DNA of 64,000 nt from Nymphaea colorata (lineage: Eukaryota; Streptophyta; Magnoliopsida; Nymphaeales; Nymphaeaceae): NCBI RefSeq assembly GCF_008831285.2, contig NW_022204507.1:744001-808000 (forward strand). The letters are read 5' to 3'. Under the pieces are notes generated by a model. It was given only the letters and a program-made list of their open reading frames with translations. It did not search any database and was not told the origin of the DNA. Within the stretch, counting starts at the first letter, position 1. Each line of letters starts with the position of its first letter. The translations under genes were made by a program, and so were the position numbers. Positions 1 through 10,508 of the stretch are shown one piece after another.

Positions 1-48
1 AAATCTTGCGTGGTAAATTTCTCTACGTTTGATGCACTCAACACTTAA

Positions 49-66
49 TGTGGTAAATTTACCACA
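49..66. repeat. 18-bp perfect palindrome in unassigned leading sequence
   Basis: The stretch tgtggtaaatttaccaca is its own reverse complement. It lies in the first 146 bases, which hold no recognisable gene and no copy of the LTR found at 3550. Its role is unknown; it could belong to a small inverted-repeat element cut by the window edge. Confidence 0.4.
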
Positions 67-146
67 GTCGTACGAATTTCACCCGCTCCACCCTTTTTCC
101 CCCTGCAATCAAACGGGGCCTTGGAAATAAAAATGAAAATCATGGA

Positions 147-1480
147 GTGTTGACATCTAGAGTGCAACCAAAGGAAAATTCTTTTGCTGGAGATAAGGAT
201 CATATGTCTCATGCTAACATTCTACAAAGCACTCAGCAAATTCTTGCACCTAATGAGTTCATTGTTCCCCCTTCCTGTATATCTTCTTTCGATGATGCAT
301 TTGCAGGTATACCTTCTGCAACTCTAACTTGGCTTCTAGATTATGGTGTCTCACATGACATCAAATGGGGCCATTCGAAGTAATTGTCATCCTTGTTCTG
401 CATTTTTTAAGATTGTGAATGGTTCTTTCATGTCTATAATCAAATCAGGTTCAATCACTCCCAATTCTTATCCTAAGAGCAAACTACAGGTTGATGATGT
501 GTATCATGTTCTCTCACTTATTGTGAACTTAATTTCTATTGGTCAAATTACTAAGCAAAACCATATTGTCACTTTTTCTCCAGTGGATTGTGTTGTGCAG
601 GACCAACAGTCTGAAAAGAAAATTAGAATTAACCATAGAAGATGTGATTTATGCTATCTTGATTTGGCTAGACATGAGTTCGATTATGAGAGACAAGAAT
701 GGGGTATATGTATCAGTAAGAGTTGAATCAATGCTATGGCATCAATGACTAAGAAATGTCTCAACATCTAGATTGAAACATATTTTGGAACTTTTTGATG
801 ATTCCAGGATTGTGTCTGATGTGAAAAATTGTCAAATTGTAGACTTGCAAAGACTCATGCATTACCTTTTTGTCCGAGAGAAATTGAATTAGTAAAACCA
901 TTTGACTTGATACAATCAGACATTTGGAGCCATCTCCCATTTTGTCAAAGGAGGAATCGGTTTATTTTGTAACCTTTATAGATTATTGTACTAGGTTTAC
1001 TTGGATATTTTTTATGAGAAATAGAAATGAACTTTATGATATATTTGAAAGGTACTGTGCTATGGTTGAAACTCAGTTCTCAACTAATATCAAAATCTTA
1101 CGTTCATATTTAGAGGGAGAATACATTAGTCAGATATTTGAAAATAATTTGTAGAAGCAATGTATGTCATGTCAAAAATCTTGTTCTTATACACCTGAAC
1201 AAAATGAAGATGCTGAAAGAAAAATAGACACATACTTGAGGCTATTAAATTTCTTCTTTTTGCTATAATGTTCTGAAGAGCTATTGGGCTGATGTAGTTT
1301 GTATGGCAATATATCAAATAAATCATATGTCATCAGAAGTCTTAAGTGGAATGTCTCCTTATAAAACATTGTTTGGACATAAGCCAAATTAGAACATGAT
1401 GAAAGTTTTTGGATTAACTTGCTTTGAACTTGTACCAAAGTAATTAAAAGACAAGCTTTCACCTAGAGCTGCAAAGTATT
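147..1480 (+). pseudogene. copia protease and integrase remnant
   Basis: Around 330-359 the reading WLLDYGVSHD resembles the copia protease core, with the expected serine of the D-S-G triad replaced by tyrosine. An LWHQ motif near 737-748 followed by STSRLK marks the GAG-pre-integrase domain, and KTHALPF near 850 the zinc-finger region. At 924-1154 the integrase core is readable: YFVTFIDYCTRFTW, and RSYLEGEY where RSDNGGEY is usual. The second catalytic aspartate is therefore lost. Farther on, SGMSPYKTLFGHKPN (about 1345-1390) and SRHVIFHE (about 1556-1580) mark the integrase C-terminal part. Stops and frameshifts separate all blocks. Homology is judged by eye from family knowledge. Confidence 0.8.
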
Positions 1481-1783
1481 TTTTTTTTTTTGAGGTTCTC
1501 AAAAAATAAAAAAAGTTACAAATGTTATGATCCAATTGAAAGAAAAGTGTGTGTTTCAAGGCATGTAATATTTCATGAGTATGAGCCATATTTTATACAA
1601 GAAATGAAAAGATAAAGAATTGTGATGTAGATCTATCCTTTCTAATGACAAATCCCTTAAGAGTATAAGATTGAAAATGAAGAAAGTCAGCCAAAAAGTA
1701 TAAGAGGAAGCTCTCATGATAATTCTAAAAAAGGCAATGACATAAGCCAAGTCTATCAAAGAAGAAAAAAATACATTATTCAT

Positions 1784-3450
1784 GTGCCTTTTCTTGAACA
1801 ATCTAAACCATTTGAAGAAGGACCCAATGAGACCAATTCTGATCTGACTTCTTCTATTGATCTTGAACCTCCGATTCATGGAGAAAATTCCTCCTCATCC
1901 TCATCCCACATGGCTCCTTTTCCTTCTCAAGTATGTCATAGTGCAAGAGTCTCAATTCCTCCCTCTTGCTTGGTTTCTTATGATTCTTTTTCTCCCAAAC
2001 ATCGTCGTCACCTTGTCTTGGTTCATTCTTATGATGAGCTTGAGTCTTATGAGGAAGCAACATCTAAGGAGGAATGGCAACTTGCTATGTTTGAGGAATT
2101 GAATGCCCTAAAAAGAATGAAAGTTTGGGACTTGGTGAAACTTTTTCCATAGAAGAATGTTGTGGGTTGTAAGTGGGTATTTAAAATTAAGACAAAGGCA
2201 GATGGATCAATTATACATTACAAGGCAAAATTAGTTGCAAAAAGCTGCAACAAATAATTTGGAATAGATATTTAAAGACATTTGCTCCAACTGCTCATAT
2301 GACCATTATTGTAACTCTTTTTGCAGTTGCTTTAGCTAGACAAGGGAATCTATGGTAGCTTGATGTAAATAATGTGTTTTTGATTGGAGATTTAGATAAA
2401 GAAGTCTCTATGCAGCTTCTTCAAAGTGTGTAAATTTGAAGAGAGCTCTATATGGGCTAAAACAAGCCTCAAGGGCTTGGTTTGAAAAGTTTAGTTCAAC
2501 AATTAAAGAAATTGGAGTTAGTCAAAGTTTTCATGATCTAGCTTTGTTTGTATCTCCCACAGGAAAAGGAAAATGTTGTTATTTTGTGATGTTAATGGTA
2601 TAATTATTGCAGGCAATGATTTCAAACTTATTAATGAAACAAAGAAGAAATTAGCATAAATCTTTGAAATGAAGGATATGAGATTTCTAAGGTACTTCTT
2701 GGGTCTTGAGGTTGCCTACTCAAAAAGGGGTTTGTTTCTATCCCAACATAATATGCAATTGATGTGGTGACTAAGGCTAGACTATATGATGAAAAGAAGA
2801 AAATAGCTTCACCTATAAAGGCAAATGTGAAACTAAAGCCTTGTGAAGGGAATGAATTGAAAGACTCAACTGTTTATAGACAACTTGTTGGCAGTCTGAT
2901 TTATGTCACTATTTTTAGGTTTGACATAAGATATGCAGTTTATGTGGTTAGTCAGTTTATGAATGCACTCAGATCAATACATTTAGTTGCCTTCTTGAGG
3001 AGATATATAAGAGATATTATGGACTATGGCATGTTTTTTTCATCATCTAAATTTGAAGACCTTATGGGCTTATTGTGATGCCGATTTTGGTGGATCAATT
3101 CATGACAGAGTATCCACAATATGATTTTGCATTTTTCTTGACAATTCTAGATCTCTTGAAAGAGCAAAAAACAACAAAGAGTGGCTTTATCTACAGCTGA
3201 AGCTAAATATAGGGCTATGGCTCAAATGACAAGTGACATGATCTGGATAAGGTGGCTGCTAAATGAGATTGGGGTTTCGGTTGTCAACAAGACTATGTTG
3301 ATGTGTGTCATTATAAGTGTTGTTCATATTGCCAAAAATAAAGAGTTTAATGAAAGAGCTAAACATATTGAGATTGATTGTCATTTTACAGAAAAAGCAT
3401 ATGAAGAAGGATTAATATCTCTAGAACATATAAGGACTGAAGATTAAGTT
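1784..3450 (+). pseudogene. copia reverse transcriptase and RNase H remnant
   Basis: EEWQLAMFEELNAL (about 2073-2114) and GCKWVFKIKTKADGS (about 2166-2210) are the copia RT N-terminal motifs. ALYGLKQASRAWF near 2447-2485 is the family's YGLKQAPRAW motif. FLGLEVAYSKRGLFLSQ follows near 2698-2748. YRQLVGSLIYVTIFRFDIRYAV lies at about 2875-2940, and the RNase H signature ALSTAEAKYRAMAQ at 3184-3225. The YVDD box is not intact around 2600. A stop ends the first segment near 2150 and further stops and indels follow. It is not functional. Confidence 0.85.
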
Positions 3451-3540
3451 GTTGATATAGTTACAAAAAACCTGTCACCATCTAAGTTTAGAAATTTTGT
3501 TGGCGAACTTGCTATGATCTCTCTTAATCATGCCAAGTTT

Positions 3541-3549
3541 GAGGGGGAG
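3541..3549 (+). other. Polypurine tract of the copia element
   Basis: The run gagggggag lies directly before the TG that opens the 3' LTR, as expected for the plus-strand primer of a copia element (usually TTGAGGGGGAGTGT). Confidence 0.8.
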
Positions 3550-3854
3550 TGTTAAAGTTTATAGGTCTAATTCTGCTCATATCAGTCAAAGTCTATTTAT
3601 GTTGTCCTTATTGTAATATGGTTTAACTTAGTTTGTAGTTTTACCCTCAAAAGTGAGGTTAGTCTTTTATTAACTAAGGGTAGTCGTGTATTTTACTGTC
3701 TTTAGAAGAGTATTAGTTAGGGTTTTGTTCCCTATTGCTAAAAACTTTCTCTTTTACACAAGAAGAGAATGACGTGAAGAATATTGTTGCTGTTGATGTA
3801 CTCATGCAGATTGAAATAACTTGTTTTCTATGTTTGGGTTTGTTGGATTTAACA
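3550..3854 (+). repeat. 3' LTR of the copia element (about 305 bp)
   Basis: The segment opens with TGTTAAA and closes with TTTAACA, a 7-bp inverted terminal pair with the canonical TG...CA ends. It starts just after the polypurine tract. The length suits short plant copia LTRs. No second copy is present in the window, so the 3' boundary rests on the inverted ends only. Confidence 0.7.
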
Positions 3855-4199
3855 CCTTTTAGGTAATCCTTCTTGAATTTTTACTACATAACCAATAACC
3901 CATTTAGCATATTCAGCTAAGTGACTATTGACTAACTGATTCAGATGAGTTTCATCATTCATGGTGGATCTAATGACCTTTTTTCTAATCATATTTAGAT
4001 TAATTCCTTTATTTTAATTATCAATAATTATTACTTTTTAAAGTTTCATAATGAATGCTCAGTTGGAATATATGATTACCTCTTCAACTCATTTCTCATT
4101 ATGTTTTTGGGAGTTATTGCCTATTGATCAATGCTATTTTTATTTAATGTTTATAGTATGGTAAATAAAGGAAAGGGAATTGCTAATTCTCTTGCATAA
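3855..4199. other. AT-rich spacer, nothing recognised
   Basis: No long open frame, repeat pair or motif was seen between the copia LTR and the hAT remnant. Confidence 0.5.
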
Positions 4200-5380
4200 A
4201 CAAGTTCTACTTATGCATCAGTAATGACATTTGATGCGCTTACATATAAAAGAAAGCAAAAACTACTGGTGGTGGTGGAAATGTTGCATTTGTGAGTTCT
4301 TTTGTAGTAAAAAATTCAAAGGATCACATACAAAGAGGGAAATTACACTTAAAATTGAAGGCCACCGTGTTCATGTGTGCAAGGATATTACACATGAAAA
4401 TTTGAACCAATAGAAGAAGGAACAAGAGTTTATAAAAAAAAAGTATTCCCTCATCTGGTTACATTAATATTCCGCTCATACTTTCATGTGACTCTTATAA
4501 AAAAAGTATTCCCTCATCTGGTTATATTAATATTCTGCTCATACTTTCATGTGATAGTGAGGTGTACACTAGCTAGACATCAGAAAACAATTAAGAAGTC
4601 ATTAGGTTTGCAGCAAAGGCTAGCTAGAATTAAATAAAAAAGTAAGAACATTTTTTTCTAGTTGCATAACATTTAATGCAGTTAGGAAGGGTGAAGGATT
4701 TGGTCACTTCTCTTACAAATTGCAACTTGTCAAAATATGTTCCACCAAGTTCAGAAAATGTTTGAATTATCATACTTCAACAAGAGAAGAATTGTGTAGA
4801 AAAATTGTAAGAATATCAGAAGTTTGCATAGGAACAACATGAAATTTCAATTGTATCTTATGGTTGGATATATATTCAAAGATGCCCACTTCTTAGTTTC
4901 ATTGCAACTTCAACCAATGGACCAATTTTTTTAAGAGCAATAAAAGTATTAATCAAATATAAAAATGTCAAGTATTTGAAATGACTATTTGTAAAGTTGA
5001 TTGAAGAATTTGGAAAGAATAATGTTGTCCAAATAGTTACAAACATTACACATGTATATAGAGCTGCTGGTATTGTAAAGGAATAGGAATATCCACACAT
5101 CTTCTGGACATTGTGTGTAGTTCATAGATAAAATTTGACAGTAAAAAGTATAACCAATCTGCCAAACAATAAGCAAGATTTTTATGCTTATGAATTGTGT
5201 TCATAGTTTGAAGGCTTCGAAAAAGATGTTAGCAACATTGGAAACTTCATATTTAACCATCAGCATGCATTTTCATTTTATAATAAGAATGTTGATATGA
5301 AGCTGCTAAAAGTTTTAGAAATACATTTTGCTTCTGGTAATCACAGTAAAAAGAATAAAGAATGTTAAAAATTGCACTAG
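4200..5380 (+). pseudogene. Decayed hAT-family transposase (BED finger plus DUF659-like region)
   Basis: From 4258 a GGGGN stretch is followed, after a frame change, by CSKKFKGSHTKR and LKIEGHRVHVCKDIT. This is the usual plant BED-finger start (CxYC..KFKGS..R, then H.LKI.G.G...C). At about 4912-5130 one frame reads TNGPIFLRAI, KYLK, LIEEFGKNNVVQIVTN and PHIFWTLCVVH. This is the hAT region normally reading NVVQIVTDNA..., followed by HIFWTPCVVH. NFIFNHQHAFSFY follows near 5242-5280. Several stops and frame changes interrupt it, and no terminal inverted repeats or 8-bp target duplication were found. Family membership is fairly sure from the motif order. Confidence 0.72.
4431..4555 (+). repeat. 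Two-copy tandem duplication, period about 63 bp
   Basis: The unit running from the A-run through agtattccctcatctgg to ctttcatgtga occurs twice in a row, at about 4431-4493 and 4494-4554, with a few substitutions. It interrupts the decayed hAT coding region. Confidence 0.8.
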
Positions 5381-5924
5381 TCAATATGGTAATAGATGAC
5401 TATTGGAATTTCTATCATGTTGATGATGACATTACTTTGAAGTATTTTGAATTCACAAATTTTCAACAATGTTTCCATAATCACCCCAAAATTTTCAAAA
5501 CGATTACATTCAATATATTTTAAACATTTTATGATGAATTTACAACAAATTTAAAGGATTTTTTGCCTCAAATGCTTGAATTTCCCTTGATTTTGATTAA
5601 TTTTTCCTCTATTTTGATTGTCCAATTATATATGACACACATTATGATTAAATTTTAGACCTTGGACCCAAGCCAGACTATAATTTAGACATATTTTATA
5701 ATTCAGAAAAAAAATATAGAATTTTAAATCAAAACCTTGATCCAATTCCCAATTTCAAACCCATTTGATTCAAATCCAAGTCTTGATCCATTTTAGCTCC
5801 AGTCCACGTCGAAAATCCAAAATTTAGATCCATGTCCTTGCAGGAATCATAAACTAGATCTAATTCAATGTTTCTATCTCAATCCAGATCCAACTACGAG
5901 ATCTAGATCCAACTATGTTATTCA
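5381..5924. repeat. AT-rich spacer ending in a GATCCAAATCC-rich degenerate tract
   Basis: From about 5690 the sequence repeats variants of gatccaaatcc / tagatccaa. The same kind of tract resumes at 16316 just after the chromovirus. The element therefore interrupted one continuous low-complexity tract. No gene was seen. Confidence 0.6.
5920..5924. other. Target-site duplication ATTCA (left copy)
   Basis: The five bases before the left LTR match the five bases after the right LTR at 16316-16320. This is the expected 5-bp duplication for a Ty3/gypsy insertion. Confidence 0.9.
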
Positions 5925-8048
5925 TGTCACACCCCAACCTTTTAACCCACAAACCCTTTTTTTTTTTCTAAACATAAAGCATCGAAGTGTGACTACCCAA
6001 CAATTCAAAAAGACGATGAGCCAAGCAATTCAAAACAATGGGGCGAACTTTCATTTATATAACCATTTTGTTTCATACAAATTCACATCTATGTGCATGA
6101 CCAAAATGCCCCAAAATCATAACATTGATGCCTAACAAAAAGAAGACATCAGTAAAACCAAAACATGACGCGCCGACACTACAAACGACAATATCAAAAC
6201 CTCCCCAATAGGACGTGAGTGAAGCCATCTGCTCAACCTGTTGCCCCAGGTCTGCCAAAACCTGAAAAAGAAAACAACTGAAAGCTCAGCCTTCGCAGTA
6301 TGGCAACCAGCCAGGAAAATGACAAACTCTCTCAAGTAAGGCTCAAATAAAAGAACAAATGTCAACCCATCTATCGTCATGTCGTGGTTGAGTACGGCGA
6401 CACGTAAAAGCCACTTGATGGTCACACTAACACAACATCGGTCACATGCGAAGCATGCTTAAACATAACACTTGCATTCATATCAATCACATATACGTAA
6501 ATCACATGCATTCTATCAAACACATTACATTTTCATTAACTTTAGTGCATTAACAGTTCCTGTGGGTGCAACACAGGCACGTCAATCACCTCTTTGAAAA
6601 ACTTAGCCAATCCACAGAGAGTAGTCTCAATCTGCGATTGGCTCGTAGCTGTCCTATGCAATTATCATTCTATGATGCTTTCTAACGCACAAGTGGGGTC
6701 GAGGAGACACTCGACTTGATACCCCGCCTCATCTGTCCTAAACAGATATCAATTCTAGCATGCACATGCCAATGCATAGCAATTTCAAAACGAATGACTA
6801 ATAATCTTTCTAACCCATTCATATCATGTAAGCAACATACATATACTCATTCACAAAACAGTCAATCAATTAACATCACAATCCTAGGATCCCTTGATCC
6901 TAGGAGCACCCAATCACACATTTGCCCCAGGCAGGAATTGGCCTAGAAAGTTGCCATACCTGTGGCGCGCTCACCAAATTCTTCAAAATACCTCAAGCTT
7001 CGAACTCAAGGTCGACGGGATGTGCCCGGTGCACCTGCAAACATAAACAAGAATAAGGTTTCTACTAGATACCTACACCATTCAAATAGAAACGAACAGA
7101 TACAAAAATAAAATCCTTGAGGCACGTGTCGTCGCCTCAAGAGGGTGTCGACAGGTAGTGTCGACTAACAAGCTCTCCAATAGGCCTCCTCCTTTACGTC
7201 TTGACGTTGCCTCGAAAAATCAAAGCTTTCAACCATCAATCAATCCATCACTAATTCCTTCCTCAATAACGTTCTTTAAGTAAGACATCAACCCCAAGTC
7301 ACGTCCCAATATGTATATTTCCCTAATTAACTTCACGATACACCCGTTCACCGAAGTTTGTGCTACACTCCCTAAGACGGTTCCAAAACTTCCCCACAAC
7401 CTCACAATCTCTACAATGTTTCCTTAAAGCTTCGAAAATTAATCCATCATGCTCAAACGATCATCACACACATGAATCATCGTTTCTCCATCATAACCCC
7501 CCCATTGTCCCCAAAAGCAAAATCGCTAACATGCATCCCAAAACATCAATTCTAAGCCCTAGCATGCACAAACAATAATTATACATGCTCTAAAAGATAA
7601 TATTCAATAATTTGGGCTTGATTAGGTCTCGCTCACCCTAAATCAAAAATCTGAACTGCTGCAACGCCTCCGACAGTCACCTCAAACGATCAATCGGTCC
7701 CCGAACGGCAAAAATCGTGCTAAACCTCCACCACCAACACTGCCTACTCGCTGCTAGGAGGGGAAAAACACGTTTCCCAAGCTAGAATCCTAACAAACAA
7801 AGCTGAAAACCGTGAGGGAGTGCTCGATCGGGATAAGGGGAAAAACAATTAGAAAAAAAATGGGGAGAACGAGCTCACTTAGGGTACGTGAGGCAAGGGA
7901 AGATAGAGAGAGAGAGGTTCGGACAGAAAAAGGGAAGAAGGGCAGTGAGGGGAGAGGACGGGAGAGAAGAGAGAGTCGGTGGGAGAGTAAGGAGAGGGAT
8001 CGTGCGGGAGAGGGCTATCGGAAAGGGGAAAGAGAGGGGCGAGGGAGA

Positions 8049-8079
<31 letters not shown>

Positions 8080-8389
8080 CATTCGATAGGGAGGGCAAAG
8101 GAACATGAGAGTGGTGGAGAAGGGAAACAAAGAACGAGAGAGGGAGAGAGTTTTACCCAAGCGCCGCCGTCGCCGCTGCCACCTCCGTCACCGTCGCCGA
8201 TCTAGCCACCACCACACCGACCGCCACTCTCCTCCCTCTGCGCTGTCACGGGAGACTACCAGGAGATGACGAAGAAGGAAGGGAAAGGTGAGGGAGAAGG
8301 GCCTCGCGTCGGGCTCCTTACGCGAGTGGGGGTCGGGTCCGGGTCTGGACCCTAACTCGACTCGACCCACCAAACCAACGAGCGTTACA
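5925..8389 (-). repeat. 3' LTR of the chromovirus (about 2.47 kb, with internal deletion)
   Basis: On the plus strand it opens TGTCACACC and closes GCGTTACA, so in element sense it is TGTAACGC...GTGTGACA. It pairs with 13286-16315 but lacks 564 bp present there (13941-14504); the junction lies at the cacgt around 6578-6582. It holds a long GA-rich block (about 7810-8150) with a (GA)n run near 8054-8078. The reading frames in that block are low-complexity and not genes. The 6740-8050 stretch is almost identical to the other LTR, while both ends differ by several percent. Confidence 0.93.
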
Positions 8390-8402
8390 TCCTACCCTCC
8401 TA
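8390..8402 (-). other. Polypurine tract of the chromovirus
   Basis: Read on the minus strand, a purine run AGGAGGGTAGGA lies immediately before the 3' LTR TGTAACG. It follows the motif TTTCGAGGACGAAATTTTC that is common upstream of plant chromovirus PPTs. Confidence 0.8.
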
Positions 8403-8438
8403 AAAAGAAAATTTCGTCCTCGAAATTTAGCTCATACC

Positions 8439-9122
8439 TCAATGCAAGAACAAGTGTGGATATTGCTTTGGCATGTCCTCCTCATGCTCCCATGTACTCT
8501 CCTTCAACCCATGGTACTGCCATTCCACTTTCACTAAAGGAATCCTCTTAGTGCGAAGCACTTGCTCTCGATGATCCACAATTCTAATGGGCTGTTCTTC
8601 CATTGTCAAATCATCTTGTACTAGAATACCTTGAAAATCAATCACATGTGTTGGATCGGGTACGTATTTTTGAAGCATGGAAACATGGAAAACGTCATGA
8701 ACATGACCCAAGTCAGGTGGTAGTGCCAATCTGTATGCCACCACTCCAATCTTCTCTAATATCTCAAAAGGTCCTACGAACCTCGGGCTCAATTTTCCCT
8801 TCGCACCAAAGCGAAAAACACCCTTAGTAGGAGAAATCTTTAAAAACACATGATCACCCACCTTAAAAGCCAATTCTCTATGACGAATGTTAGCATAACT
8901 TTTCTTTCTACTCTGAGCAGTCAACAACTTTTTCCGTATCAATTTCACTTGGTCGGTGTAGTGCTGCAATACCTAAGGGTTTTCGATCTTACCATCACCT
9001 AATTCGGTCCAACAAGCTGGTGATCTGCACGGTCTTCCATACAAAGCCTCAAAAGGTGTCATCCCAATACTAGAGTGGTAACTGTTATTGTAAGCAAATT
9101 CTGCTAGTTTCACATGTTTGTC
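8439..9122 (-). pseudogene. Chromovirus integrase C-terminus with chromodomain
   Basis: Below the stop at 9123-9125 the frame continues with FAYNNSYHSSIGMTPFEALYGR (split here for length: FAYNNSYHSS, then GMTPFEALYGR). After a further stop at 8973-8975 comes the segment 8969-8439. That segment shows the GPY/F module (KLSPRFVGPFEILEKIG, AYRLALP, VHDVFHVS). It then shows a chromodomain-like end, with PIRIVDHREQVLRTKRIPLV followed by KVEWQYHG and STWEHEEDM. The chromodomain helps target integration to heterochromatin in this lineage. The frame ends in TGA at 8439-8441, close before the PPT, so this is the natural C-terminus. Confidence 0.85.
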
Positions 9123-9893
9123 TCATTCTCCTTTCCACTCTAAGACACATGCACGCAACATGTCTTCTAAGGTCTGAATAGTCCTCTCTGATTGCCCATC
9201 AGTTTGGGGATAGAATGCTGTGCTCATCTTAAGCTTGGTACCCAAAGCTCTCTGTAATTGCCCCCAAAACCTAGAGGTAAAACGCGGATCTCGATCCGAA
9301 ATGATAGACTTTGGCACTCCATGCAACCTCACTATCTCGCCAATATACAACTCTGCGAGACTTTCCAATGATTGACTGATTCTGATAGGCAGAAAGTGAG
9401 CAGACTTCGTAAGTTGATCAACAAACACCCATATGGCATTCTATTGTCTTTTGGTACGAGGCAACCCAACCACAAAATCCATCGTAATGTCTTCCCATTT
9501 CCACACTGGAATATCAATTTTTTGCAACAAGCCTCCTGGCCGCTGATGCTCTGCTTTTACCTGTTGGCAAATTAAGCACTTTGCCACATATTCTACAATT
9601 TCACGCTTCATTTCGAGCCACCAAAAATTTCTTCTCATATCTTGAAACATCTTTGTACTGCCCGGGTGAATAGAAAACTTAGATTTGTGAGCTTCATCAA
9701 GCAACAGACGCTTCACCCCTTCATCTCTAGGAACCCATAATCTCTGGCGAAACCGCAATGACCCATCTTCATCTTGATGCCAATGAGAACCTGTCTTCTT
9801 GCTTTCTTCCATGTTCTTAGCAAACTCTGGATCTTCCTTTTGTTTTATTACAAGTTCTTCCATCGAAGGATGCCGAATCAAGGCCATCATCAT
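9123..9893 (-). pseudogene. Chromovirus integrase N-terminus and catalytic core
   Basis: The segment 9893-9441 has the H2C2 zinc-binding region (HKSKFSIHPGSTKM, CLICQQVKAEHQRPGGL) and DITMDFVVGLPRTK with the first catalytic aspartate. A stop at 9441-9443 interrupts it. The frame resumes with [15 protein letters not shown], then SDRDPRF with the second aspartate, and [18 protein letters not shown] with the catalytic glutamate. It stops at 9123-9125, where the family normally has tryptophan. The catalytic D-D-E residues are all present, so only the stops disable this part. Confidence 0.88.
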
Positions 9894-9923
9894 TGCCTTG
9901 TTCTCATCACAAATGTAAGGCTG

Positions 9924-10508
9924 CTAAGCTATCACATCTTGCAATAATGTCCAAGAACGAGTCAACATACTGCACATTGTCGCCTTGGCATGCCTGCTCA
10001 ACGCATCTGCCACCACATTCCCCTTGCCTGGATGATACGATATGGTGAAATCATAATCCTTTAAATATTCGGTCCATCTTTTTTGCCTCAAGTTGAGATC
10101 TCTTTGCGAGGATATATACTTCAAGGACTTGTGATCTGTAAACACCTCGAATGTTGCACCATAAAGATAGTGTCTCCACATCTTCAATGCGAACACAACT
10201 ACTCCCAACTCCAAATCATGAGTGGGATAGTGTTGCTTATGGGCCTTCAACTGCCTTGATGCATAAGCCACTACACGGCCATGATGCATCAACACACAAC
10301 CATATCTGATCCCCGAAGCATCAGTGTACACCACAAAACCAGAATGACCTGATGGAAGCGTCAAAATAGAGGCAGTAGTAAGCTTGACCTTCAGAGTTTG
10401 AAAACTCTTCTCACACTCTTCATTCCACACAAACTTCACTCCTTTTCTCAATAGCTTAGTCATGGGCGTAGCTATTTTCGAAAAGTCTTGTATGAACCTG
10501 CGATAGTA
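9924..10508 (-). pseudogene. Chromovirus RNase H domain
   Basis: It follows the RT block after the stop at 10509-10511. It reads [34 protein letters not shown] and [12 protein letters not shown], the standard Ty3/gypsy RNase H motifs. The tether [14 protein letters not shown] follows near its end. It ends at the stop at 9924-9926, which separates it from the integrase. Confidence 0.88.

Larger units (their letters stand above)
147..3854 (+). mobile_element. Degenerate, 5'-truncated Ty1/copia LTR retrotransposon
   Basis: Fragments of a copia polyprotein follow one another in the standard copia order: protease, GAG-pre-integrase, integrase, reverse transcriptase, RNase H, then a polypurine tract and a 3' LTR. 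The domains are spread over all three plus frames with many stops and indels, so nothing can be made from it. No gag and no 5' LTR matching the 3' LTR are visible upstream. The copy is therefore either truncated at its 5' end or extends beyond the window through a deletion. The integrase-before-RT order separates it from the Ty3/gypsy elements elsewhere in the window. Confidence 0.88.

Noticed and set aside
1-146. 5' LTR of the copia element
   Set aside because: The text does not match the 3' LTR at 3550-3854 and lacks a primer binding site.
6571-6600. Insertion in the 5' LTR as explanation for the 564-bp length difference
   Set aside because: The related LTR at 18365-21424 contains the block, so loss from the 3' LTR is the simpler reading.
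7812-8205. Overlapping Arg/Glu/Gly-rich open frames on both strands
   Set aside because: They come from the GA-rich block of the chromovirus LTR. The same frames recur in the other LTR (15734-16185) and have no domain.
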